This document shows positions 46,559-55,586 of a stretch of DNA of 64,000 nt, piece by piece; position 1 is the first letter of the stretch, and the number at the start of each line of letters is the position of its first letter. The stretch is from Burkholderiales bacterium (lineage in GTDB: Bacteria; Pseudomonadota; Gammaproteobacteria; Burkholderiales; SG8-41): the NCBI GenBank assembly GCA_020854035.1, contig JADZGE010000020.1, positions 1 through 64,000 on the forward strand, read 5' to 3'. The translations under genes and the position numbers were made by a program. The notes beneath the pieces were generated by a model, which was given only the letters and a program-made list of their open reading frames with translations, made no database searches and was not told the origin of the DNA.

Positions 46559-48838
46559 ATGTCCCGCAGAGAAGACTTTCGCCTGGTTACCGGCCAGGGC
46601 CGCTACACCTCGGACTGGTCCCTGCCCGGAGAGCTGCACGCCGTTTTCCTGCGCGCGGACCGCGCGCACGCGCAGATCGTCCGGTTCGACGCCGCTCGCG
46701 CGCTCGCTCACCCCGGCGTGAAGTCCGTGCTGGCGGGCGCGGACGCGCGCGATGCGGGCTTCAAGTCACTGCCCTGCGTCGTGACCTACACCGGGAAGGG
46801 CGGCCAGCCGTTCCTCAAGCCGCACCATCCCGTGCTCGCGCTGGAGCGCGTGCGCTACCTGGGCGAGCCGGTCGCCATGATCGTGGCGGAGAGCGCGGCC
46901 GCCGCCGAGGACGCCCGCGAACTCGTCGAGATCGAGTACCGTGACCTCCCCGCGGTCGCGACCTTCGAGGACGCGGTGCGCCCGGGCGCGCCGCAACTGC
47001 ACGATGCCATCGCCGGCAACCTCGCCTTCGAATTCGAATCCGGCGACGAGCAGGCGGTCGCGGCCGCGTTCGCGCGCGCGAGATACGTGAGCACGGTCAC
47101 CATGGAGAGCCAGCGGCTCGTCGGCAACGCCATGGAACCACGCGCCTGCCTGGTCTCCCACGAGCCCGGGAGCGACAGCTACACCTTTCACGTTCCCCTG
47201 CAGGGAGTGGGCGGCATGGCCGGGCAGATTGCCGGCGTAACCGGCCTCGACAGGACTCGCATCCGCGTGGCGACGCAGGACGTCGGCGGCAGCTTCGGGG
47301 TGCGCGGTCCCGCCTACCCGGAATACTTCGCGGCGATGGCCGCCGCGCGCAGGCTCGGCCGGCCGGTGAAGTGGGTCGGCTCGCGCGCCGAGATGTTCAC
47401 GAGCGATTTCCACGGCCGCGCGATTTCGCTGACCGGCTCGCTCGCGATGGACGCCGACGGGAGCTTCCTCGCGATCCGCTTCGACGACCGCGCGGACCTC
47501 GGGGCCTACGCCGCCGCCTTCGGCGCGTTCATCGCGACGCGCAATCTCACCATCACGATGGGCGGCGTCTACCGCGTCCCCGCCCTCTACGCCCGCACGC
47601 GGCTCGCCTACACCAATACGGTGCCGGTGTCGGCGTACCGCGGCGCGGGACGCCCGGATATCGCCTACGCCGTCGAGCGGCTCGTCGACTATAGCGCGCG
47701 CGAGCACGGTTTCGATCCCGTCGAACTCAGGCGGCGCAATTTCATTCCGCGCGAGGCGATGCCCTACCGGACCCCCAACGCTGGCACCTACGACTCCGGC
47801 GATTTCGAGGCGGTCATGGACGACGGGCTCGCGCGCGCCGACTGGGCCGGCTTTCCGGCCCGCCGGGAGGCGGCACGGCGCGCCGGAAAACTGCGCGGCA
47901 TCGGGATCGCGACCTATCTCGAAGCCGGCGGCGGCGGCGGCGCGCCGAAGGACCAGGTCGCGGTCGAGTTCGCTCCCGACGGCACCATGACGCTTTACGC
48001 CGTCACGCAGTCTTCCGGACAAGGTCACGAAACGGTATTTCCGCAGATCGTCGCCGAACGCCTCGGTATCGACCCGGCCTGTATCCGCTTCCACCCGAAG
48101 GCGCCGCCCGCCGATCTCGTCGGCAACGGCACGGGCGGTTCACGCGGCGTCTTCGGCACCGGCAGCGCGTTCCGCGTGCTGGGCGAGAAACTCGCCGAAA
48201 CGGCCCGGGCGCATGCCGCCGGGAAGCTCGGCGTGCCGGAGCACGAGTTGCGCTACAGCGAAGGGCGATTCCACGCCGGCGACCGCTCGATCGGTTTCGT
48301 CGAGCTTGCGCGCGCGCTGGCGGGTCCGAAACCGCATCCGCTCGACACCACCGCGGAGGGCGTGTTCGGCACGAGCTATCCCAACGGCTGCCACATCGCG
48401 GAGGTCGAGGTCGACCCCGAAACCGGCGCCGCCGCCGTCGCGCGCTACACCGCCGTGGACGACCTGGGGCACGTCGTCAACCCGACACTCGTCGAGGGAC
48501 AGGTCCACGGCGGTGTCGCGCAGGGCGCGGGCCAGGTGTTCGGCGAGCATGCCGTCTACGACCCGGCGAGCGGACAGCTCCTCACCGGCAGCTTCATGGA
48601 CTACATCATGCCGCGCGCCGGCTGGATCAGGCGCATGGAGGTGCACGATCACCCGGTACCGACGCCCACGAACGCGCTCGGTGCGAAGGGTGTCGGGGAA
48701 TCGGGCTGCAGCGGGTCGCTGCCGGCGCTCACCAACGCCACGGTGGACGCGCTGCGCCCCCTCGGAGTCGGGCATCTCGACATGCCCTACACGCCCGGAC
48801 GGCTGTGGGCCGCGATTCAGAGGGCGAAGGCGCGGTGA
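46559..48838 (+). CDS. molybdenum hydroxylase large subunit (xanthine/CO dehydrogenase family), orphan
   Basis: 759 residues from ATG 46559, with TAGAAT at 46465-46470 inside a perfect palindrome upstream. Domain order is typical: N-terminal ald_Xan_dh_C part (REDFRLVTGQGRYTSDW; YLGEPVAMIVAE ~100), then the Mo-cofactor domain with DVGGSFGVRG (~242-251), SAYRGAGRPD (~360-369), QSSGQGHET (~483-491) and the catalytic Glu in GAKGVGESGCSG (~709-720). No iron-sulfur or FAD subunit gene lies nearby, so it must pair with partners elsewhere. Substrate unknown. Confidence 0.9.
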   Translation: MSRREDFRLVTGQGRYTSDWSLPGELHAVFLRADRAHAQIVRFDAARALAHPGVKSVLAGADARDAGFKSLPCVVTYTGKGGQPFLKPHHPVLALERVRYLGEPVAMIVAESAAAAEDARELVEIEYRDLPAVATFEDAVRPGAPQLHDAIAGNLAFEFESGDEQAVAAAFARARYVSTVTMESQRLVGNAMEPRACLVSHEPGSDSYTFHVPLQGVGGMAGQIAGVTGLDRTRIRVATQDVGGSFGVRGPAYPEYFAAMAAARRLGRPVKWVGSRAEMFTSDFHGRAISLTGSLAMDADGSFLAIRFDDRADLGAYAAAFGAFIATRNLTITMGGVYRVPALYARTRLAYTNTVPVSAYRGAGRPDIAYAVERLVDYSAREHGFDPVELRRRNFIPREAMPYRTPNAGTYDSGDFEAVMDDGLARADWAGFPARREAARRAGKLRGIGIATYLEAGGGGGAPKDQVAVEFAPDGTMTLYAVTQSSGQGHETVFPQIVAERLGIDPACIRFHPKAPPADLVGNGTGGSRGVFGTGSAFRVLGEKLAETARAHAAGKLGVPEHELRYSEGRFHAGDRSIGFVELARALAGPKPHPLDTTAEGVFGTSYPNGCHIAEVEVDPETGAAAVARYTAVDDLGHVVNPTLVEGQVHGGVAQGAGQVFGEHAVYDPASGQLLTGSFMDYIMPRAGWIRRMEVHDHPVPTPTNALGAKGVGESGCSGSLPALTNATVDALRPLGVGHLDMPYTPGRLWAAIQRAKAR

Positions 48839-48841
48839 GCG

Positions 48842-49177
48842 ATGAGCAGGGAGCGAACCTTGTTCGGCTTGGGAGTCGCGCTGCTGCACGCCATCGGCGT
48901 GTCCGTGCTGCTGTCGGGGTGCGGCGGCGGGTCGGTGCAGACCTTCTATTCGACGGCGTCTCCCTTCGACACCAACTACGCGACGTTCGATCACCCGTTC
49001 ACGGAAGCGGGCGCGGGCGGCGCGAAGGCTCGCGCCGAGTCCCAGTGCGCCGGCAAGAAGCAGGTCGCCGTCATGACGAGCCGCGCCTGCACGCTGTCCC
49101 GCTGCACGACGAGCTTTCAGTGCATGAGCCCGGAGGACGCCGCGGGCTATCAGCAGGCGCCGCCGGCGAGGAAGTGA
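48842..49177 (+). CDS. small lipoprotein
   Basis: 111 residues, starting three bases after the Mo-enzyme stop. A signal peptide ends in a lipobox (IGVSVLLSGCGGGS, Cys27 or so). The mature part has four further cysteines (ESQCAGKK, RACTLSRC, FQCMSPED), probably disulfides, and a YATFDHPFTEAGAGGAKARA stretch. Function unknown; periplasmic membrane-anchored. Confidence 0.7.
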   Translation: MSRERTLFGLGVALLHAIGVSVLLSGCGGGSVQTFYSTASPFDTNYATFDHPFTEAGAGGAKARAESQCAGKKQVAVMTSRACTLSRCTTSFQCMSPEDAAGYQQAPPARK

Positions 49178-49192
49178 AGGGAGGCAAGCACG

Positions 49193-49718
49193 ATGGCGTC
49201 GGGAAGACACCGGATCGAGTACGAGGTGATCGAGGGCTGGGAGCGGCTCCCCGAGGACTGGTCCTTCGTCGAGGTCGCGGGTGTCGCCTGCGACTCGCAG
49301 GACCGCGTCTACGTCTTCAACCGGGGCATCCATCCCGTCGTCGTGTTCGACAAGGAGGGCCGGTTCCTGAACGCGTGGGGCGAGGGCATGTTCAAGGGCC
49401 CGCACGGGATTTTCATCGACCGCGAAGACTGCCTCTGGCTCGCCGACGACAAGGATCACACGGTCCACAAGTTCACCACGGACGGCCGCAAGCTGATGAC
49501 GCTGGGCGAATCGGGCAGAGCGGCTGATACCGGTTACCGGATCGGCGTGAGCCCGGTCAGGCGCGCTGCCGGGGAACTTCGTCGCGCCGCACGGCATCTG
49601 GGCCGACCACCGCGGCGACATCTACGTGGGTGAGGTGATCGTCAACGCGGGTGCGGTGAAACGCATGGCTCCGCTCACGCCGGCTGCATTCCAGAAATTC
49701 AGGCGCAGAGCGGGGTGA
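49193..49718 (+). pseudogene. NHL-repeat (peptidylglycine-lyase-like) protein, internally deleted
   Basis: Residues 1-110 read as an intact NHL-type beta propeller start: WSFVEVAGVACDSQDRVYVF, NRGIHPVVVFDKEGRFLNAW, GPHGIFIDREDCLWLADDKD, HTVHKFTTDGRKLMTLGESG. After GRAADTGYRIG the frame turns to nonsense. A later stretch in another frame resumes the propeller (GNFVAPHGIWADHRGDIYVG, then EVIVNAGAVKR) to a stop at 49718. The middle blades and the frame have been lost by deletion. Confidence 0.75.
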
Positions 49719-49773
49719 GGCAGTTGGCAACTGACCACTGGCGGCTGATAGCGCGTCGCAAGGAGCAACGAGC

Positions 49774-50460
49774 ATGGCAAACCTGAAACTTTTCACGTCG
49801 AACGGCCAGCGAACGGTCATGGCCGCGCTGCTGCCGCAGTTCGAGAAGGCGACCGGGCACAGGGTCGAGGCGAGCTACGATCCGGGCCAGGTCATGATGC
49901 GCCGCATCGCGAGCGGCGAGAGGGCTGATCTCCTGATACTCGGCGCCGAGGCGCTCGACGAGCTCGCGGGGCAGGGGACGATCGTTCCGGAGAGCCGGCG
50001 CGTGTTCTCGCGGTGCGGCATCGGCGTCGCGGTGAGCGCGGGCTCGCCGCGACCCGACATCGGTAGCGTCGAAGCATTCAGACGCGCGCTCCTTGCCGCT
50101 CCGTCGATTGCCTACACCATCGAGGGCGCGAGCGGCATCCACTTCGCCAGCGTGATCGAGACGATGGGGATCGCACGTGAAGTTCAGGCCAAGGCCGTGC
50201 GCCAGCCCGGCGGGCTGGTGGGCGAACTGCTCGTCGCGGGCAAGGCGCAGTTCGCGATCCAGCAGATACCGGAACTGCTGGCCGTCCCCGGCATCACCTA
50301 CGTCGGCCCGCTGCCCGGCGAGCTTCAGAAGACGACCGTCTCTGCGGCCGGGATCTTCGCGGGGTCGGCGCATCCGGACGCGGCGCGCGCGCTCATCGAG
50401 TACCTGTTCACGCCCGGGGCCGCGAGCGTCGTGAAGAGGATGGGACACGAACCCGGGTGA
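49774..50460 (+). CDS. ModA-like periplasmic-binding-fold protein without signal peptide
   Basis: 228 residues: LKLFTSNGQRTVMAALLPQF, GHRVEASYDPGQVMMRRIAS, ERADLLILGAEALDELAGQG, YTIEGASGIHFASVIETMGI, IQQIPELLAVPGITYVGPLP follow the molybdate-binding protein (PBP type 2) fold. Unlike true ModA it has no export signal and there is no ModB/ModC permease beside it. A cytoplasmic ligand sensor, or a gene that lost its signal, are both possible. Confidence 0.75.
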   Translation: MANLKLFTSNGQRTVMAALLPQFEKATGHRVEASYDPGQVMMRRIASGERADLLILGAEALDELAGQGTIVPESRRVFSRCGIGVAVSAGSPRPDIGSVEAFRRALLAAPSIAYTIEGASGIHFASVIETMGIAREVQAKAVRQPGGLVGELLVAGKAQFAIQQIPELLAVPGITYVGPLPGELQKTTVSAAGIFAGSAHPDAARALIEYLFTPGAASVVKRMGHEPG

Positions 50461-50528
50461 GCCACCGCGCCGGTCCCGGCACGCGCGATCGCCGCGGCCG
50501 GGAACCGGCGCACCGCACCGGCGCCGGC

Positions 50529-51059
50529 TCAGGCGGTCAATTGCCGGACCAGTTCCCCGATGCGGCGCAGGGCAAGCGCCCGCATTTCCGGCGCGGAGAG
50601 GTTGCTCACGGGGTGCGGCAGTTCGATCAGCTCGTGCCCTTCCATGCCCTTCGAGCGGAACGAGTGGCGGGCCGCGTTGCTGAACACCTGCGTGACGATG
50701 ACCGTGGCGGGGATGCCGCGCTTCTCGAACTCCACCGTGTCGTGCACACTGCACAACGTACAGGACCCTCACCCGCCGAGCGCGGCCACGGCGACATGAA
50801 CCTCGTTCGCCATCCCGTCGATGAGCGCCCCGGCCGCGGGCCTCGAGAAGAACTCCTTGCGGCGTACCACGACGCGCGCGACACCATAGCGTTCGCGCAG
50901 CGCCTCCCCCACGGTCTCAAGGATGATGTCCGCCTGCTCCTTGGTGTTGTCGAGCAGTCCCACGACCTTCCCCGCGAGATCCATGGGCCGCGGCGCGAAC
51001 GCAACGCGCTCGCGGGCGCCGCCGGCGGTGGGATCGATGAAGCCCGGTTCGCTCGTCAT
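50529..51059 (-). CDS. UGSC-family selenoprotein (in-frame TGA as Sec)
   Basis: From ATG 51059 (GAGG upstream) the frame runs to a TGA at 50771-50769 and then on, in the same frame, to 50529. Read through: VAVAALGG-U-GSCTLCSVHDTVEFEKRG, an excellent match to the UGSC family (GDUGSCTSCSVHD type); Sec97 of 176 residues. Earlier parts also fit (GLLDNTKEQADIILETVGEA ~34-53), as does the end (VIVTQVFSNAARHSF, LPHPVSNLSAPEMRALALRR). A SECIS-like hairpin follows at once. The gene lies just after its partner at 51135 and a GST gene. Standard gene finders would split or truncate it. Confidence 0.88.
50740..50756 (-). promoter_or_regulatory. candidate bacterial SECIS element
   Basis: On the minus strand, 12 bases after the TGA: stem TTGTGCA with TGCACGA (seven pairs, one wobble), loop GTG. 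The loop opens with G as in known bacterial elements. Confidence 0.65.
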
Positions 51060-51080
51060 TTCGTTCCTCGCTCGGGAAAA

Positions 51081-51131
51081 GTGACGAATACAGGTGACGA
51101 AGAGCCGCAATCGTCACCCGTATCCCGTCAC
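51081..51131. repeat. near-perfect inverted repeat between UGSC gene and partner
   Basis: GTGACGAATACAGGTGACG at 51081-51099 pairs with its near-complement ending at 51131 (CGTCACCCGTATCCCGTCAC), around a 12-base loop. Could attenuate transcription between the two genes. GTGACG-type words also recur near 41955 and 60979. Confidence 0.6.
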
Positions 51132-51134
51132 CCG

Positions 51135-52148
51135 TTAGACGGCATACGTGCCGTGAACCGCCACGCTCGACTCGTTCCAGCCGTGGCACACCGCGGTGAT
51201 CGGGCCGAGCCCGCCGGCCACGATGAGGTGCAGGCGGCGCGGATCCTTGACGGCGCGGATCGGGCACTCGTCGTCGTCGGGATCGAGGCCCATTGCCCGC
51301 GCGCGCTCCGGCCGCCAGTTGCCACCGCGCTTGAGATTTCCCTGCCGGCGCACCGCCAGCTCGCATAGCCGCGCGTGCGCCGCGTCGCGCCCGACGCCGT
51401 TATCGTCGCAGAGCCGCGCGTGCTGCGGGCTCATGGCGACCAACATGTCCGACGTGAACCACATGTTCCAGGACCCCGGCGCGGTCATCGCATCCGCGAT
51501 GCCGGCAAGGAGCCGCTCGGGATCGGCGCTGGCGTCGTCGAAGTGCAGGCGCGGACTCTCCACCATGGCGCAGGTGATGACGTTCTCCCCGGCGCCGTAG
51601 CCGCGCGAGACGGCGAGGCTCGCCCACGGACTCTGCGCGGTGTGTTCGGTCAGGCACGCGGTGTAGCGTATCGGCGAGGAGAAGACGGTGGCGGAGGCCA
51701 TGCCTGCGATGCCGCCGCCGAGATTGAGCAGCATCAGCCGGATCGCCCGCCCGATGGTCGCGTTCGCGCGAAAGCCGGGGCCGAAACAGCCGTTGCCGCC
51801 GTGGATGCCGATCTGCCGCGCGTACGGGCCGTTGACGATCATGAGCGGCGCGACGCCGTGCATCGTGCACTGCACGCCGCCCAGGTTGAACTCCTCGCGC
51901 AGCATGATCTCGAGACCGCCGAGGACCACCGGCAGGTATTCCGGCCTGCATCCCGCCATCAGCGCATGGATCGCCACGGTGCGGACGGTGGCGGGCTCGA
52001 GGGCGGGCGGAACGCGACCGACGAGTTCGTCCGGATCGCGGCGCGAACCCGTCAGCATCCACGCGACGCGCTCCTCGGTCGGCGTGACGACCGGGAAGCC
52101 GTCCGACCACGCCTTCTCGAGGAAGAACTCGAACGGATCGACCCCCAT
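51135..52148 (-). CDS. UGSC partner protein (homologue of the C-terminal half of the 28166 fusion)
   Basis: 337 residues. SDGFPVVTPTEERVAWMLTG, VRTVAIHALMAGCRPEYLPV and MIVNGPYARQIGIHGGNGCF align with DGLPVVPPTRERVEAFL, MAGCRPEYMPVLIAIIEAM and VSGPIARELDLNSGQGM of the fusion protein. Conserved AGCRPEY suggests a catalytic or metal-binding site. There is no family name I can assign with confidence. Being fused to UGSC in one place and adjacent in another, it very likely acts with it. Confidence 0.75.
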   Translation of the reverse strand: MGVDPFEFFLEKAWSDGFPVVTPTEERVAWMLTGSRRDPDELVGRVPPALEPATVRTVAIHALMAGCRPEYLPVVLGGLEIMLREEFNLGGVQCTMHGVAPLMIVNGPYARQIGIHGGNGCFGPGFRANATIGRAIRLMLLNLGGGIAGMASATVFSSPIRYTACLTEHTAQSPWASLAVSRGYGAGENVITCAMVESPRLHFDDASADPERLLAGIADAMTAPGSWNMWFTSDMLVAMSPQHARLCDDNGVGRDAAHARLCELAVRRQGNLKRGGNWRPERARAMGLDPDDDECPIRAVKDPRRLHLIVAGGLGPITAVCHGWNESSVAVHGTYAV

Positions 52149-52154
52149 CCCTCG

Positions 52155-52892
52155 TCACTCGTCATCGAGCTCGGGGTAGTGCCGGAACAGCCCGTGCTGG
52201 TTGAACGGCAAGCGGCGGCTCGAAGCGAGATAGGCGGCGAGCCGGGGATGGCCCGGCACGTGGCGGGAAAGCGCCGCGAGCTTCGGGTGCGCGCCCAGAA
52301 GACGCGCCATGGCTCGCGGGAAGGCGTATTCGAGGCCCGCCACGGTATGCCACACGGAGAGGTCCACGTACGAGAGCGTCCCACCCACCAGCGCGCCGTC
52401 GCCCGCGGGGTTCTCCCGCAGCACGCGCTCGAAGTAGCCGAGGAACTTCGGCAGGCGCAGCGTCCGGAAATTCTCCGCGCGCCTGAGCGATTCCGCTTTC
52501 TGGTCCTCGTAGTACAGACTCTTCGCGATCGGATGGTGCGTGTCGTGCGCCTCGACCACGAGATCGGCGACGAGGAGCTGCAGCTGGTGCGCCCACAGCC
52601 GGTCCGCCGCCGCGTTCGGAACGAGCGCGAGGCGCGGGCCGAGGTACTGCAGGATGTTCGCGGTCTGGCAGATCACGAGTCTCCCCGACTTCAGTATCGG
52701 CGGCGCGAACGGCGCTCGCCCACGCGCGCTCTTCTCCATCATGCGCTGCACGGCCGTCCTGCCGCCGCCTTCCGCCTCCGGCAGGCGGGCGACATCCACG
52801 TACTCGGCGCCGCCCGCTTCGAGCGCGAGGCGCACGTATTCGCCGCGCCCCGGGATATGAGGCCAGTAATAGAGTTCGTGGCGCCGATTCAC
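52155..52892 (-). CDS. glutathione S-transferase family protein
   Basis: GTG 52892 gives 245 residues. N-terminal thioredoxin-like domain: LYYWPHIPGRGEYVRLALEA (~6-25), PFAPPILKSGRLVICQTANI (~59-78) with the cis-Pro and the Gln-Thr that bind glutathione; C-terminal helical domain with SYVDLSVWHTVAGLEYAF. The catalytic Tyr/Ser is probably Tyr8. Six bases from the UGSC partner gene, so possibly part of the same redox pathway. Confidence 0.85.
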   Translation of the reverse strand: MNRRHELYYWPHIPGRGEYVRLALEAGGAEYVDVARLPEAEGGGRTAVQRMMEKSARGRAPFAPPILKSGRLVICQTANILQYLGPRLALVPNAAADRLWAHQLQLLVADLVVEAHDTHHPIAKSLYYEDQKAESLRRAENFRTLRLPKFLGYFERVLRENPAGDGALVGGTLSYVDLSVWHTVAGLEYAFPRAMARLLGAHPKLAALSRHVPGHPRLAAYLASSRRLPFNQHGLFRHYPELDDE

Positions 52893-53098
52893 GATCGCCC
52901 TCTCCGCCCTGTCCGGATACGGGAGTCTATTACGGCGACGCCGGTCGTGCACGGCACGGCACCGGGGCTCGCCGGGCGTGCGAATTCAGCCGCCGCCCGC
53001 GGGGGATGCGTAGGGGAAGTCCGGGTCTGGCGGGCGCGCTCCGCGGTCACGCGGGCCGGGGCGCACTCGCCACCGGTGGCGGCATTCGCAGTCCCCGG

Positions 53099-54193
53099 TT
53101 ACAGGGGGTATTCCTTCAGGACGGTCGTCATGCCCCACCGCGCGAACTCGGCCTCGAACTCGGCAAGCGAAACAAGGCCCATGCAGGCGAACGCGCCACG
53201 CTCGGCGAGCCCTCCGCACACGAGCCTGCGGGCGAGAATGACGGCGGCCATGCAGGGAATCTCGGAACCGTGGCCGCCCGCTGCGGTGAGGTGCCATTCC
53301 GCCAGAGCCCGGCTGCCATCGGCACGCTCGCACGCCATGGCGACGAGCATCCCGCCGCGGTCGCTGCCAGGGCCATCGAGCAGCCCCGCCGCGCGATCGA
53401 GCCGCGCGGCCCAGCGCTCGAGCGGCAGCGCGAGTCCCGCGCGCCGCAGCGCCGCGGCGAGCCACAACCCGAGATGCTGTACTCCCGTCTCCAGTGCTGC
53501 GTGGAATTCGACGGTGCGCAGACTCGGATAGCGCGCCGGCAGGAGCTCCAGGTCCGGCGCATCGCAGGCGGCGGCCCAGCGCTTGCCGAGCCCCGCGAGC
53601 CGGACGCGGCGCAGGTCCTGCCACCCCCATGCGGTCTTCCACTCGCCGCCATCGAGTCGCCGGAACGGCCTGCCCGCGCAGCCCAGCACACCGGCCATGG
53701 TCGCGGCACCGCGCGGCGTTCGCTGCGCCGGCGCGATGACGATCCACACGCCCTTCAACGTCCGGAATCGCGTGGCGATGCTGTCCATCACGGCCGTGGA
53801 AAGTGCCGGCAGGGTGCTCGCGCCGGACACGGCGATCAGCCCGGCCGAGCGCGCCTGCCGGTCGAAGCGGCCCGCGAAATCCGCGACGAACCGGCGCACG
53901 TCGGCAAGATCCACGTAGTGGGACTTCGCCGCCACGGCCGCCGCGGCGACGCGGTAGTCCTGTCCCTGGAACGGACCCGCGCAATGGACGACGAGGTCGG
54001 GCGCGAGCGCCTTGAGGGCCGCGGTGAATCCGAGCGAGTCGATATCGAGCTGCGCCGACCGAATCCGTCCACCGCCCCCGGCCGTGCCGGGCCCGCGGCC
54101 GGCCGCCACCACCTCCATCCCGGGTTCGGCGTCGAGCGCCCGGCAAATGCGGGCGCCGAGGTCGCCATGCCCGCCGATGACGACAACCCTCAT
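53099..54193 (-). CDS. saccharopine-dehydrogenase-like NAD(P)-binding protein
   Basis: From ATG 54193: 364 residues. Rossmann start MRVVVIGGHGDLGARICRAL, then VVHCAGPFQGQDYRVAAAAV (~68-87) followed by HYVDLADVRRFVADF, the hallmark of saccharopine dehydrogenase-like and trans-acting enoyl reductase-type proteins. The second half is poorly conserved. An oxidoreductase of unknown substrate. Confidence 0.8.
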   Translation of the reverse strand: MRVVVIGGHGDLGARICRALDAEPGMEVVAAGRGPGTAGGGGRIRSAQLDIDSLGFTAALKALAPDLVVHCAGPFQGQDYRVAAAAVAAKSHYVDLADVRRFVADFAGRFDRQARSAGLIAVSGASTLPALSTAVMDSIATRFRTLKGVWIVIAPAQRTPRGAATMAGVLGCAGRPFRRLDGGEWKTAWGWQDLRRVRLAGLGKRWAAACDAPDLELLPARYPSLRTVEFHAALETGVQHLGLWLAAALRRAGLALPLERWAARLDRAAGLLDGPGSDRGGMLVAMACERADGSRALAEWHLTAAGGHGSEIPCMAAVILARRLVCGGLAERGAFACMGLVSLAEFEAEFARWGMTTVLKEYPL

Positions 54194-54370
54194 GGTCAGC
54201 ATGTGATGCGCGATTCTATAACGCGGACCGCGACTCCCGCGTTCCGTCCCCTGGTCCGGAGTCCGCGATCGGCAGCCCCCCGTCTCCAGTCCCCCGTCTC
54301 CGGTCCCCACCCGTTTGACGCACCGGAATGCCGCGTTATACGCTTCGGCGCTACCCAAGGGAGGAAATGC

Positions 54371-55543
54371 ATGAACGCACCCGGGGCACCGGCACCGAGA
54401 CATTTCACCTACTACCCTGGCAACTACCGCTGGTCGGCCGAGATTCTCGCGATTCTCGGCACCGCGCCCTACGGCGGAGCGGAGATCGCCGAGGTGCATC
54501 GCATCGGGAACGATCTGCGCGAACATCTGGGCGACGACGATGCATGGTTCGAAGGCTGGTGCCGGGGCGCCGGGCTGCTGGAGCGTCGCGCCGGGGAGGC
54601 GACCGCCCGGAAGCACCCGCTCACCGCGGCGTCGAACTATCTTCGCGCGAGTTATTACTACCAGTGCGCCGACCACTTCAAGCAGCCGAAGGATGAACGC
54701 GCGCTCGCGGTCTACCGGACCTCCCTCGAGTGCTTCGAGCGGTTCTCCGCGCTGACCGACCGGCCGCGCATCGAGCGGGTCGAACTACCGTTCACCGAGG
54801 GCTCCTTCCCCGCCTACTTCGTGCACGCGGAGAACGCCCGCGGCGGGCGCAATCCGTGCGTGGTGCGCTTCGGCGGGTTCGACACGCAGAAGGAAATGCA
54901 GTACGTGCGCGGCACGCCGGCGCTCGTGCGCCGGGGCATTTCCTACCTGCTCGTCGACGGGCCCGCCCAGGGCGAGGCGATCCGGTTCCGCGGCATGCAC
55001 CTGCGCGAGGATTTCGAGGTGGCCGGGACCGCCGCCTACAACTACCTCGCCGGCCGCCCGGACGTGGATCCCGACCGGATCGCCGTCGTGGCGATGAGCC
55101 TCGGCGGCTACTACGCGCCGCGCATCGCCGCCATGGACCGGCGCTTCCGCGCGTGCGTCGCCTGGGGCGCGATCTGGGACTACCATGCGACCTGGAAGCG
55201 GCGGCTCGAACGCATCAAGGAGGCCGCGCTGCCGGTGCCCGCCGATCACCTGCTGTGGACCTGCGGCGTGGACACGTGGGAGGCGGCGCTGAAGAAGATC
55301 GAGGGTTTCAAACTGGACGGGGTCGCGCAACGGGTGATGTGCCCGTTCCTGCTGATGCACGGGGCCGAGGACGCGCAGGTATCGAACGCCGACGCGCAGA
55401 AGCTCTTCGACGCGATCGGGTCGAAGGACAAGACGATGCGCGTGTTCGAAGCCGACGAGGGCGGCACCCAGCATTGCCAGCGCGATTACGTGACGCGCGC
55501 CGTGGATGTCCTCGCGGACTGGCTCGACGAGAAACTCAAGTGA
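54371..55543 (+). CDS. alpha/beta hydrolase, FrsA/DUF1100-like
   Basis: 390 residues with GGGAGG before ATG 54371. A helical N-terminal cap (~20-130) precedes the hydrolase core: GISYLLVDGPAQGEA (~190-204), nucleophile Ser in VVAMSLGGYYAPR (~237-249), Asp in MCPFLLMHGAEDAQVS (~327-342) and His near GGTQHCQRDY (~369-378). This is the 2,6-dihydropseudooxynicotine-hydrolase-like/FrsA type. Cleaves a C-C or ester bond; substrate unknown. Confidence 0.82.
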   Translation: MNAPGAPAPRHFTYYPGNYRWSAEILAILGTAPYGGAEIAEVHRIGNDLREHLGDDDAWFEGWCRGAGLLERRAGEATARKHPLTAASNYLRASYYYQCADHFKQPKDERALAVYRTSLECFERFSALTDRPRIERVELPFTEGSFPAYFVHAENARGGRNPCVVRFGGFDTQKEMQYVRGTPALVRRGISYLLVDGPAQGEAIRFRGMHLREDFEVAGTAAYNYLAGRPDVDPDRIAVVAMSLGGYYAPRIAAMDRRFRACVAWGAIWDYHATWKRRLERIKEAALPVPADHLLWTCGVDTWEAALKKIEGFKLDGVAQRVMCPFLLMHGAEDAQVSNADAQKLFDAIGSKDKTMRVFEADEGGTQHCQRDYVTRAVDVLADWLDEKLK

Positions 55544-55586
55544 GCGAGGCCGGAGACCTTGGACCGCGGATGGGAGACGGTGAGGC

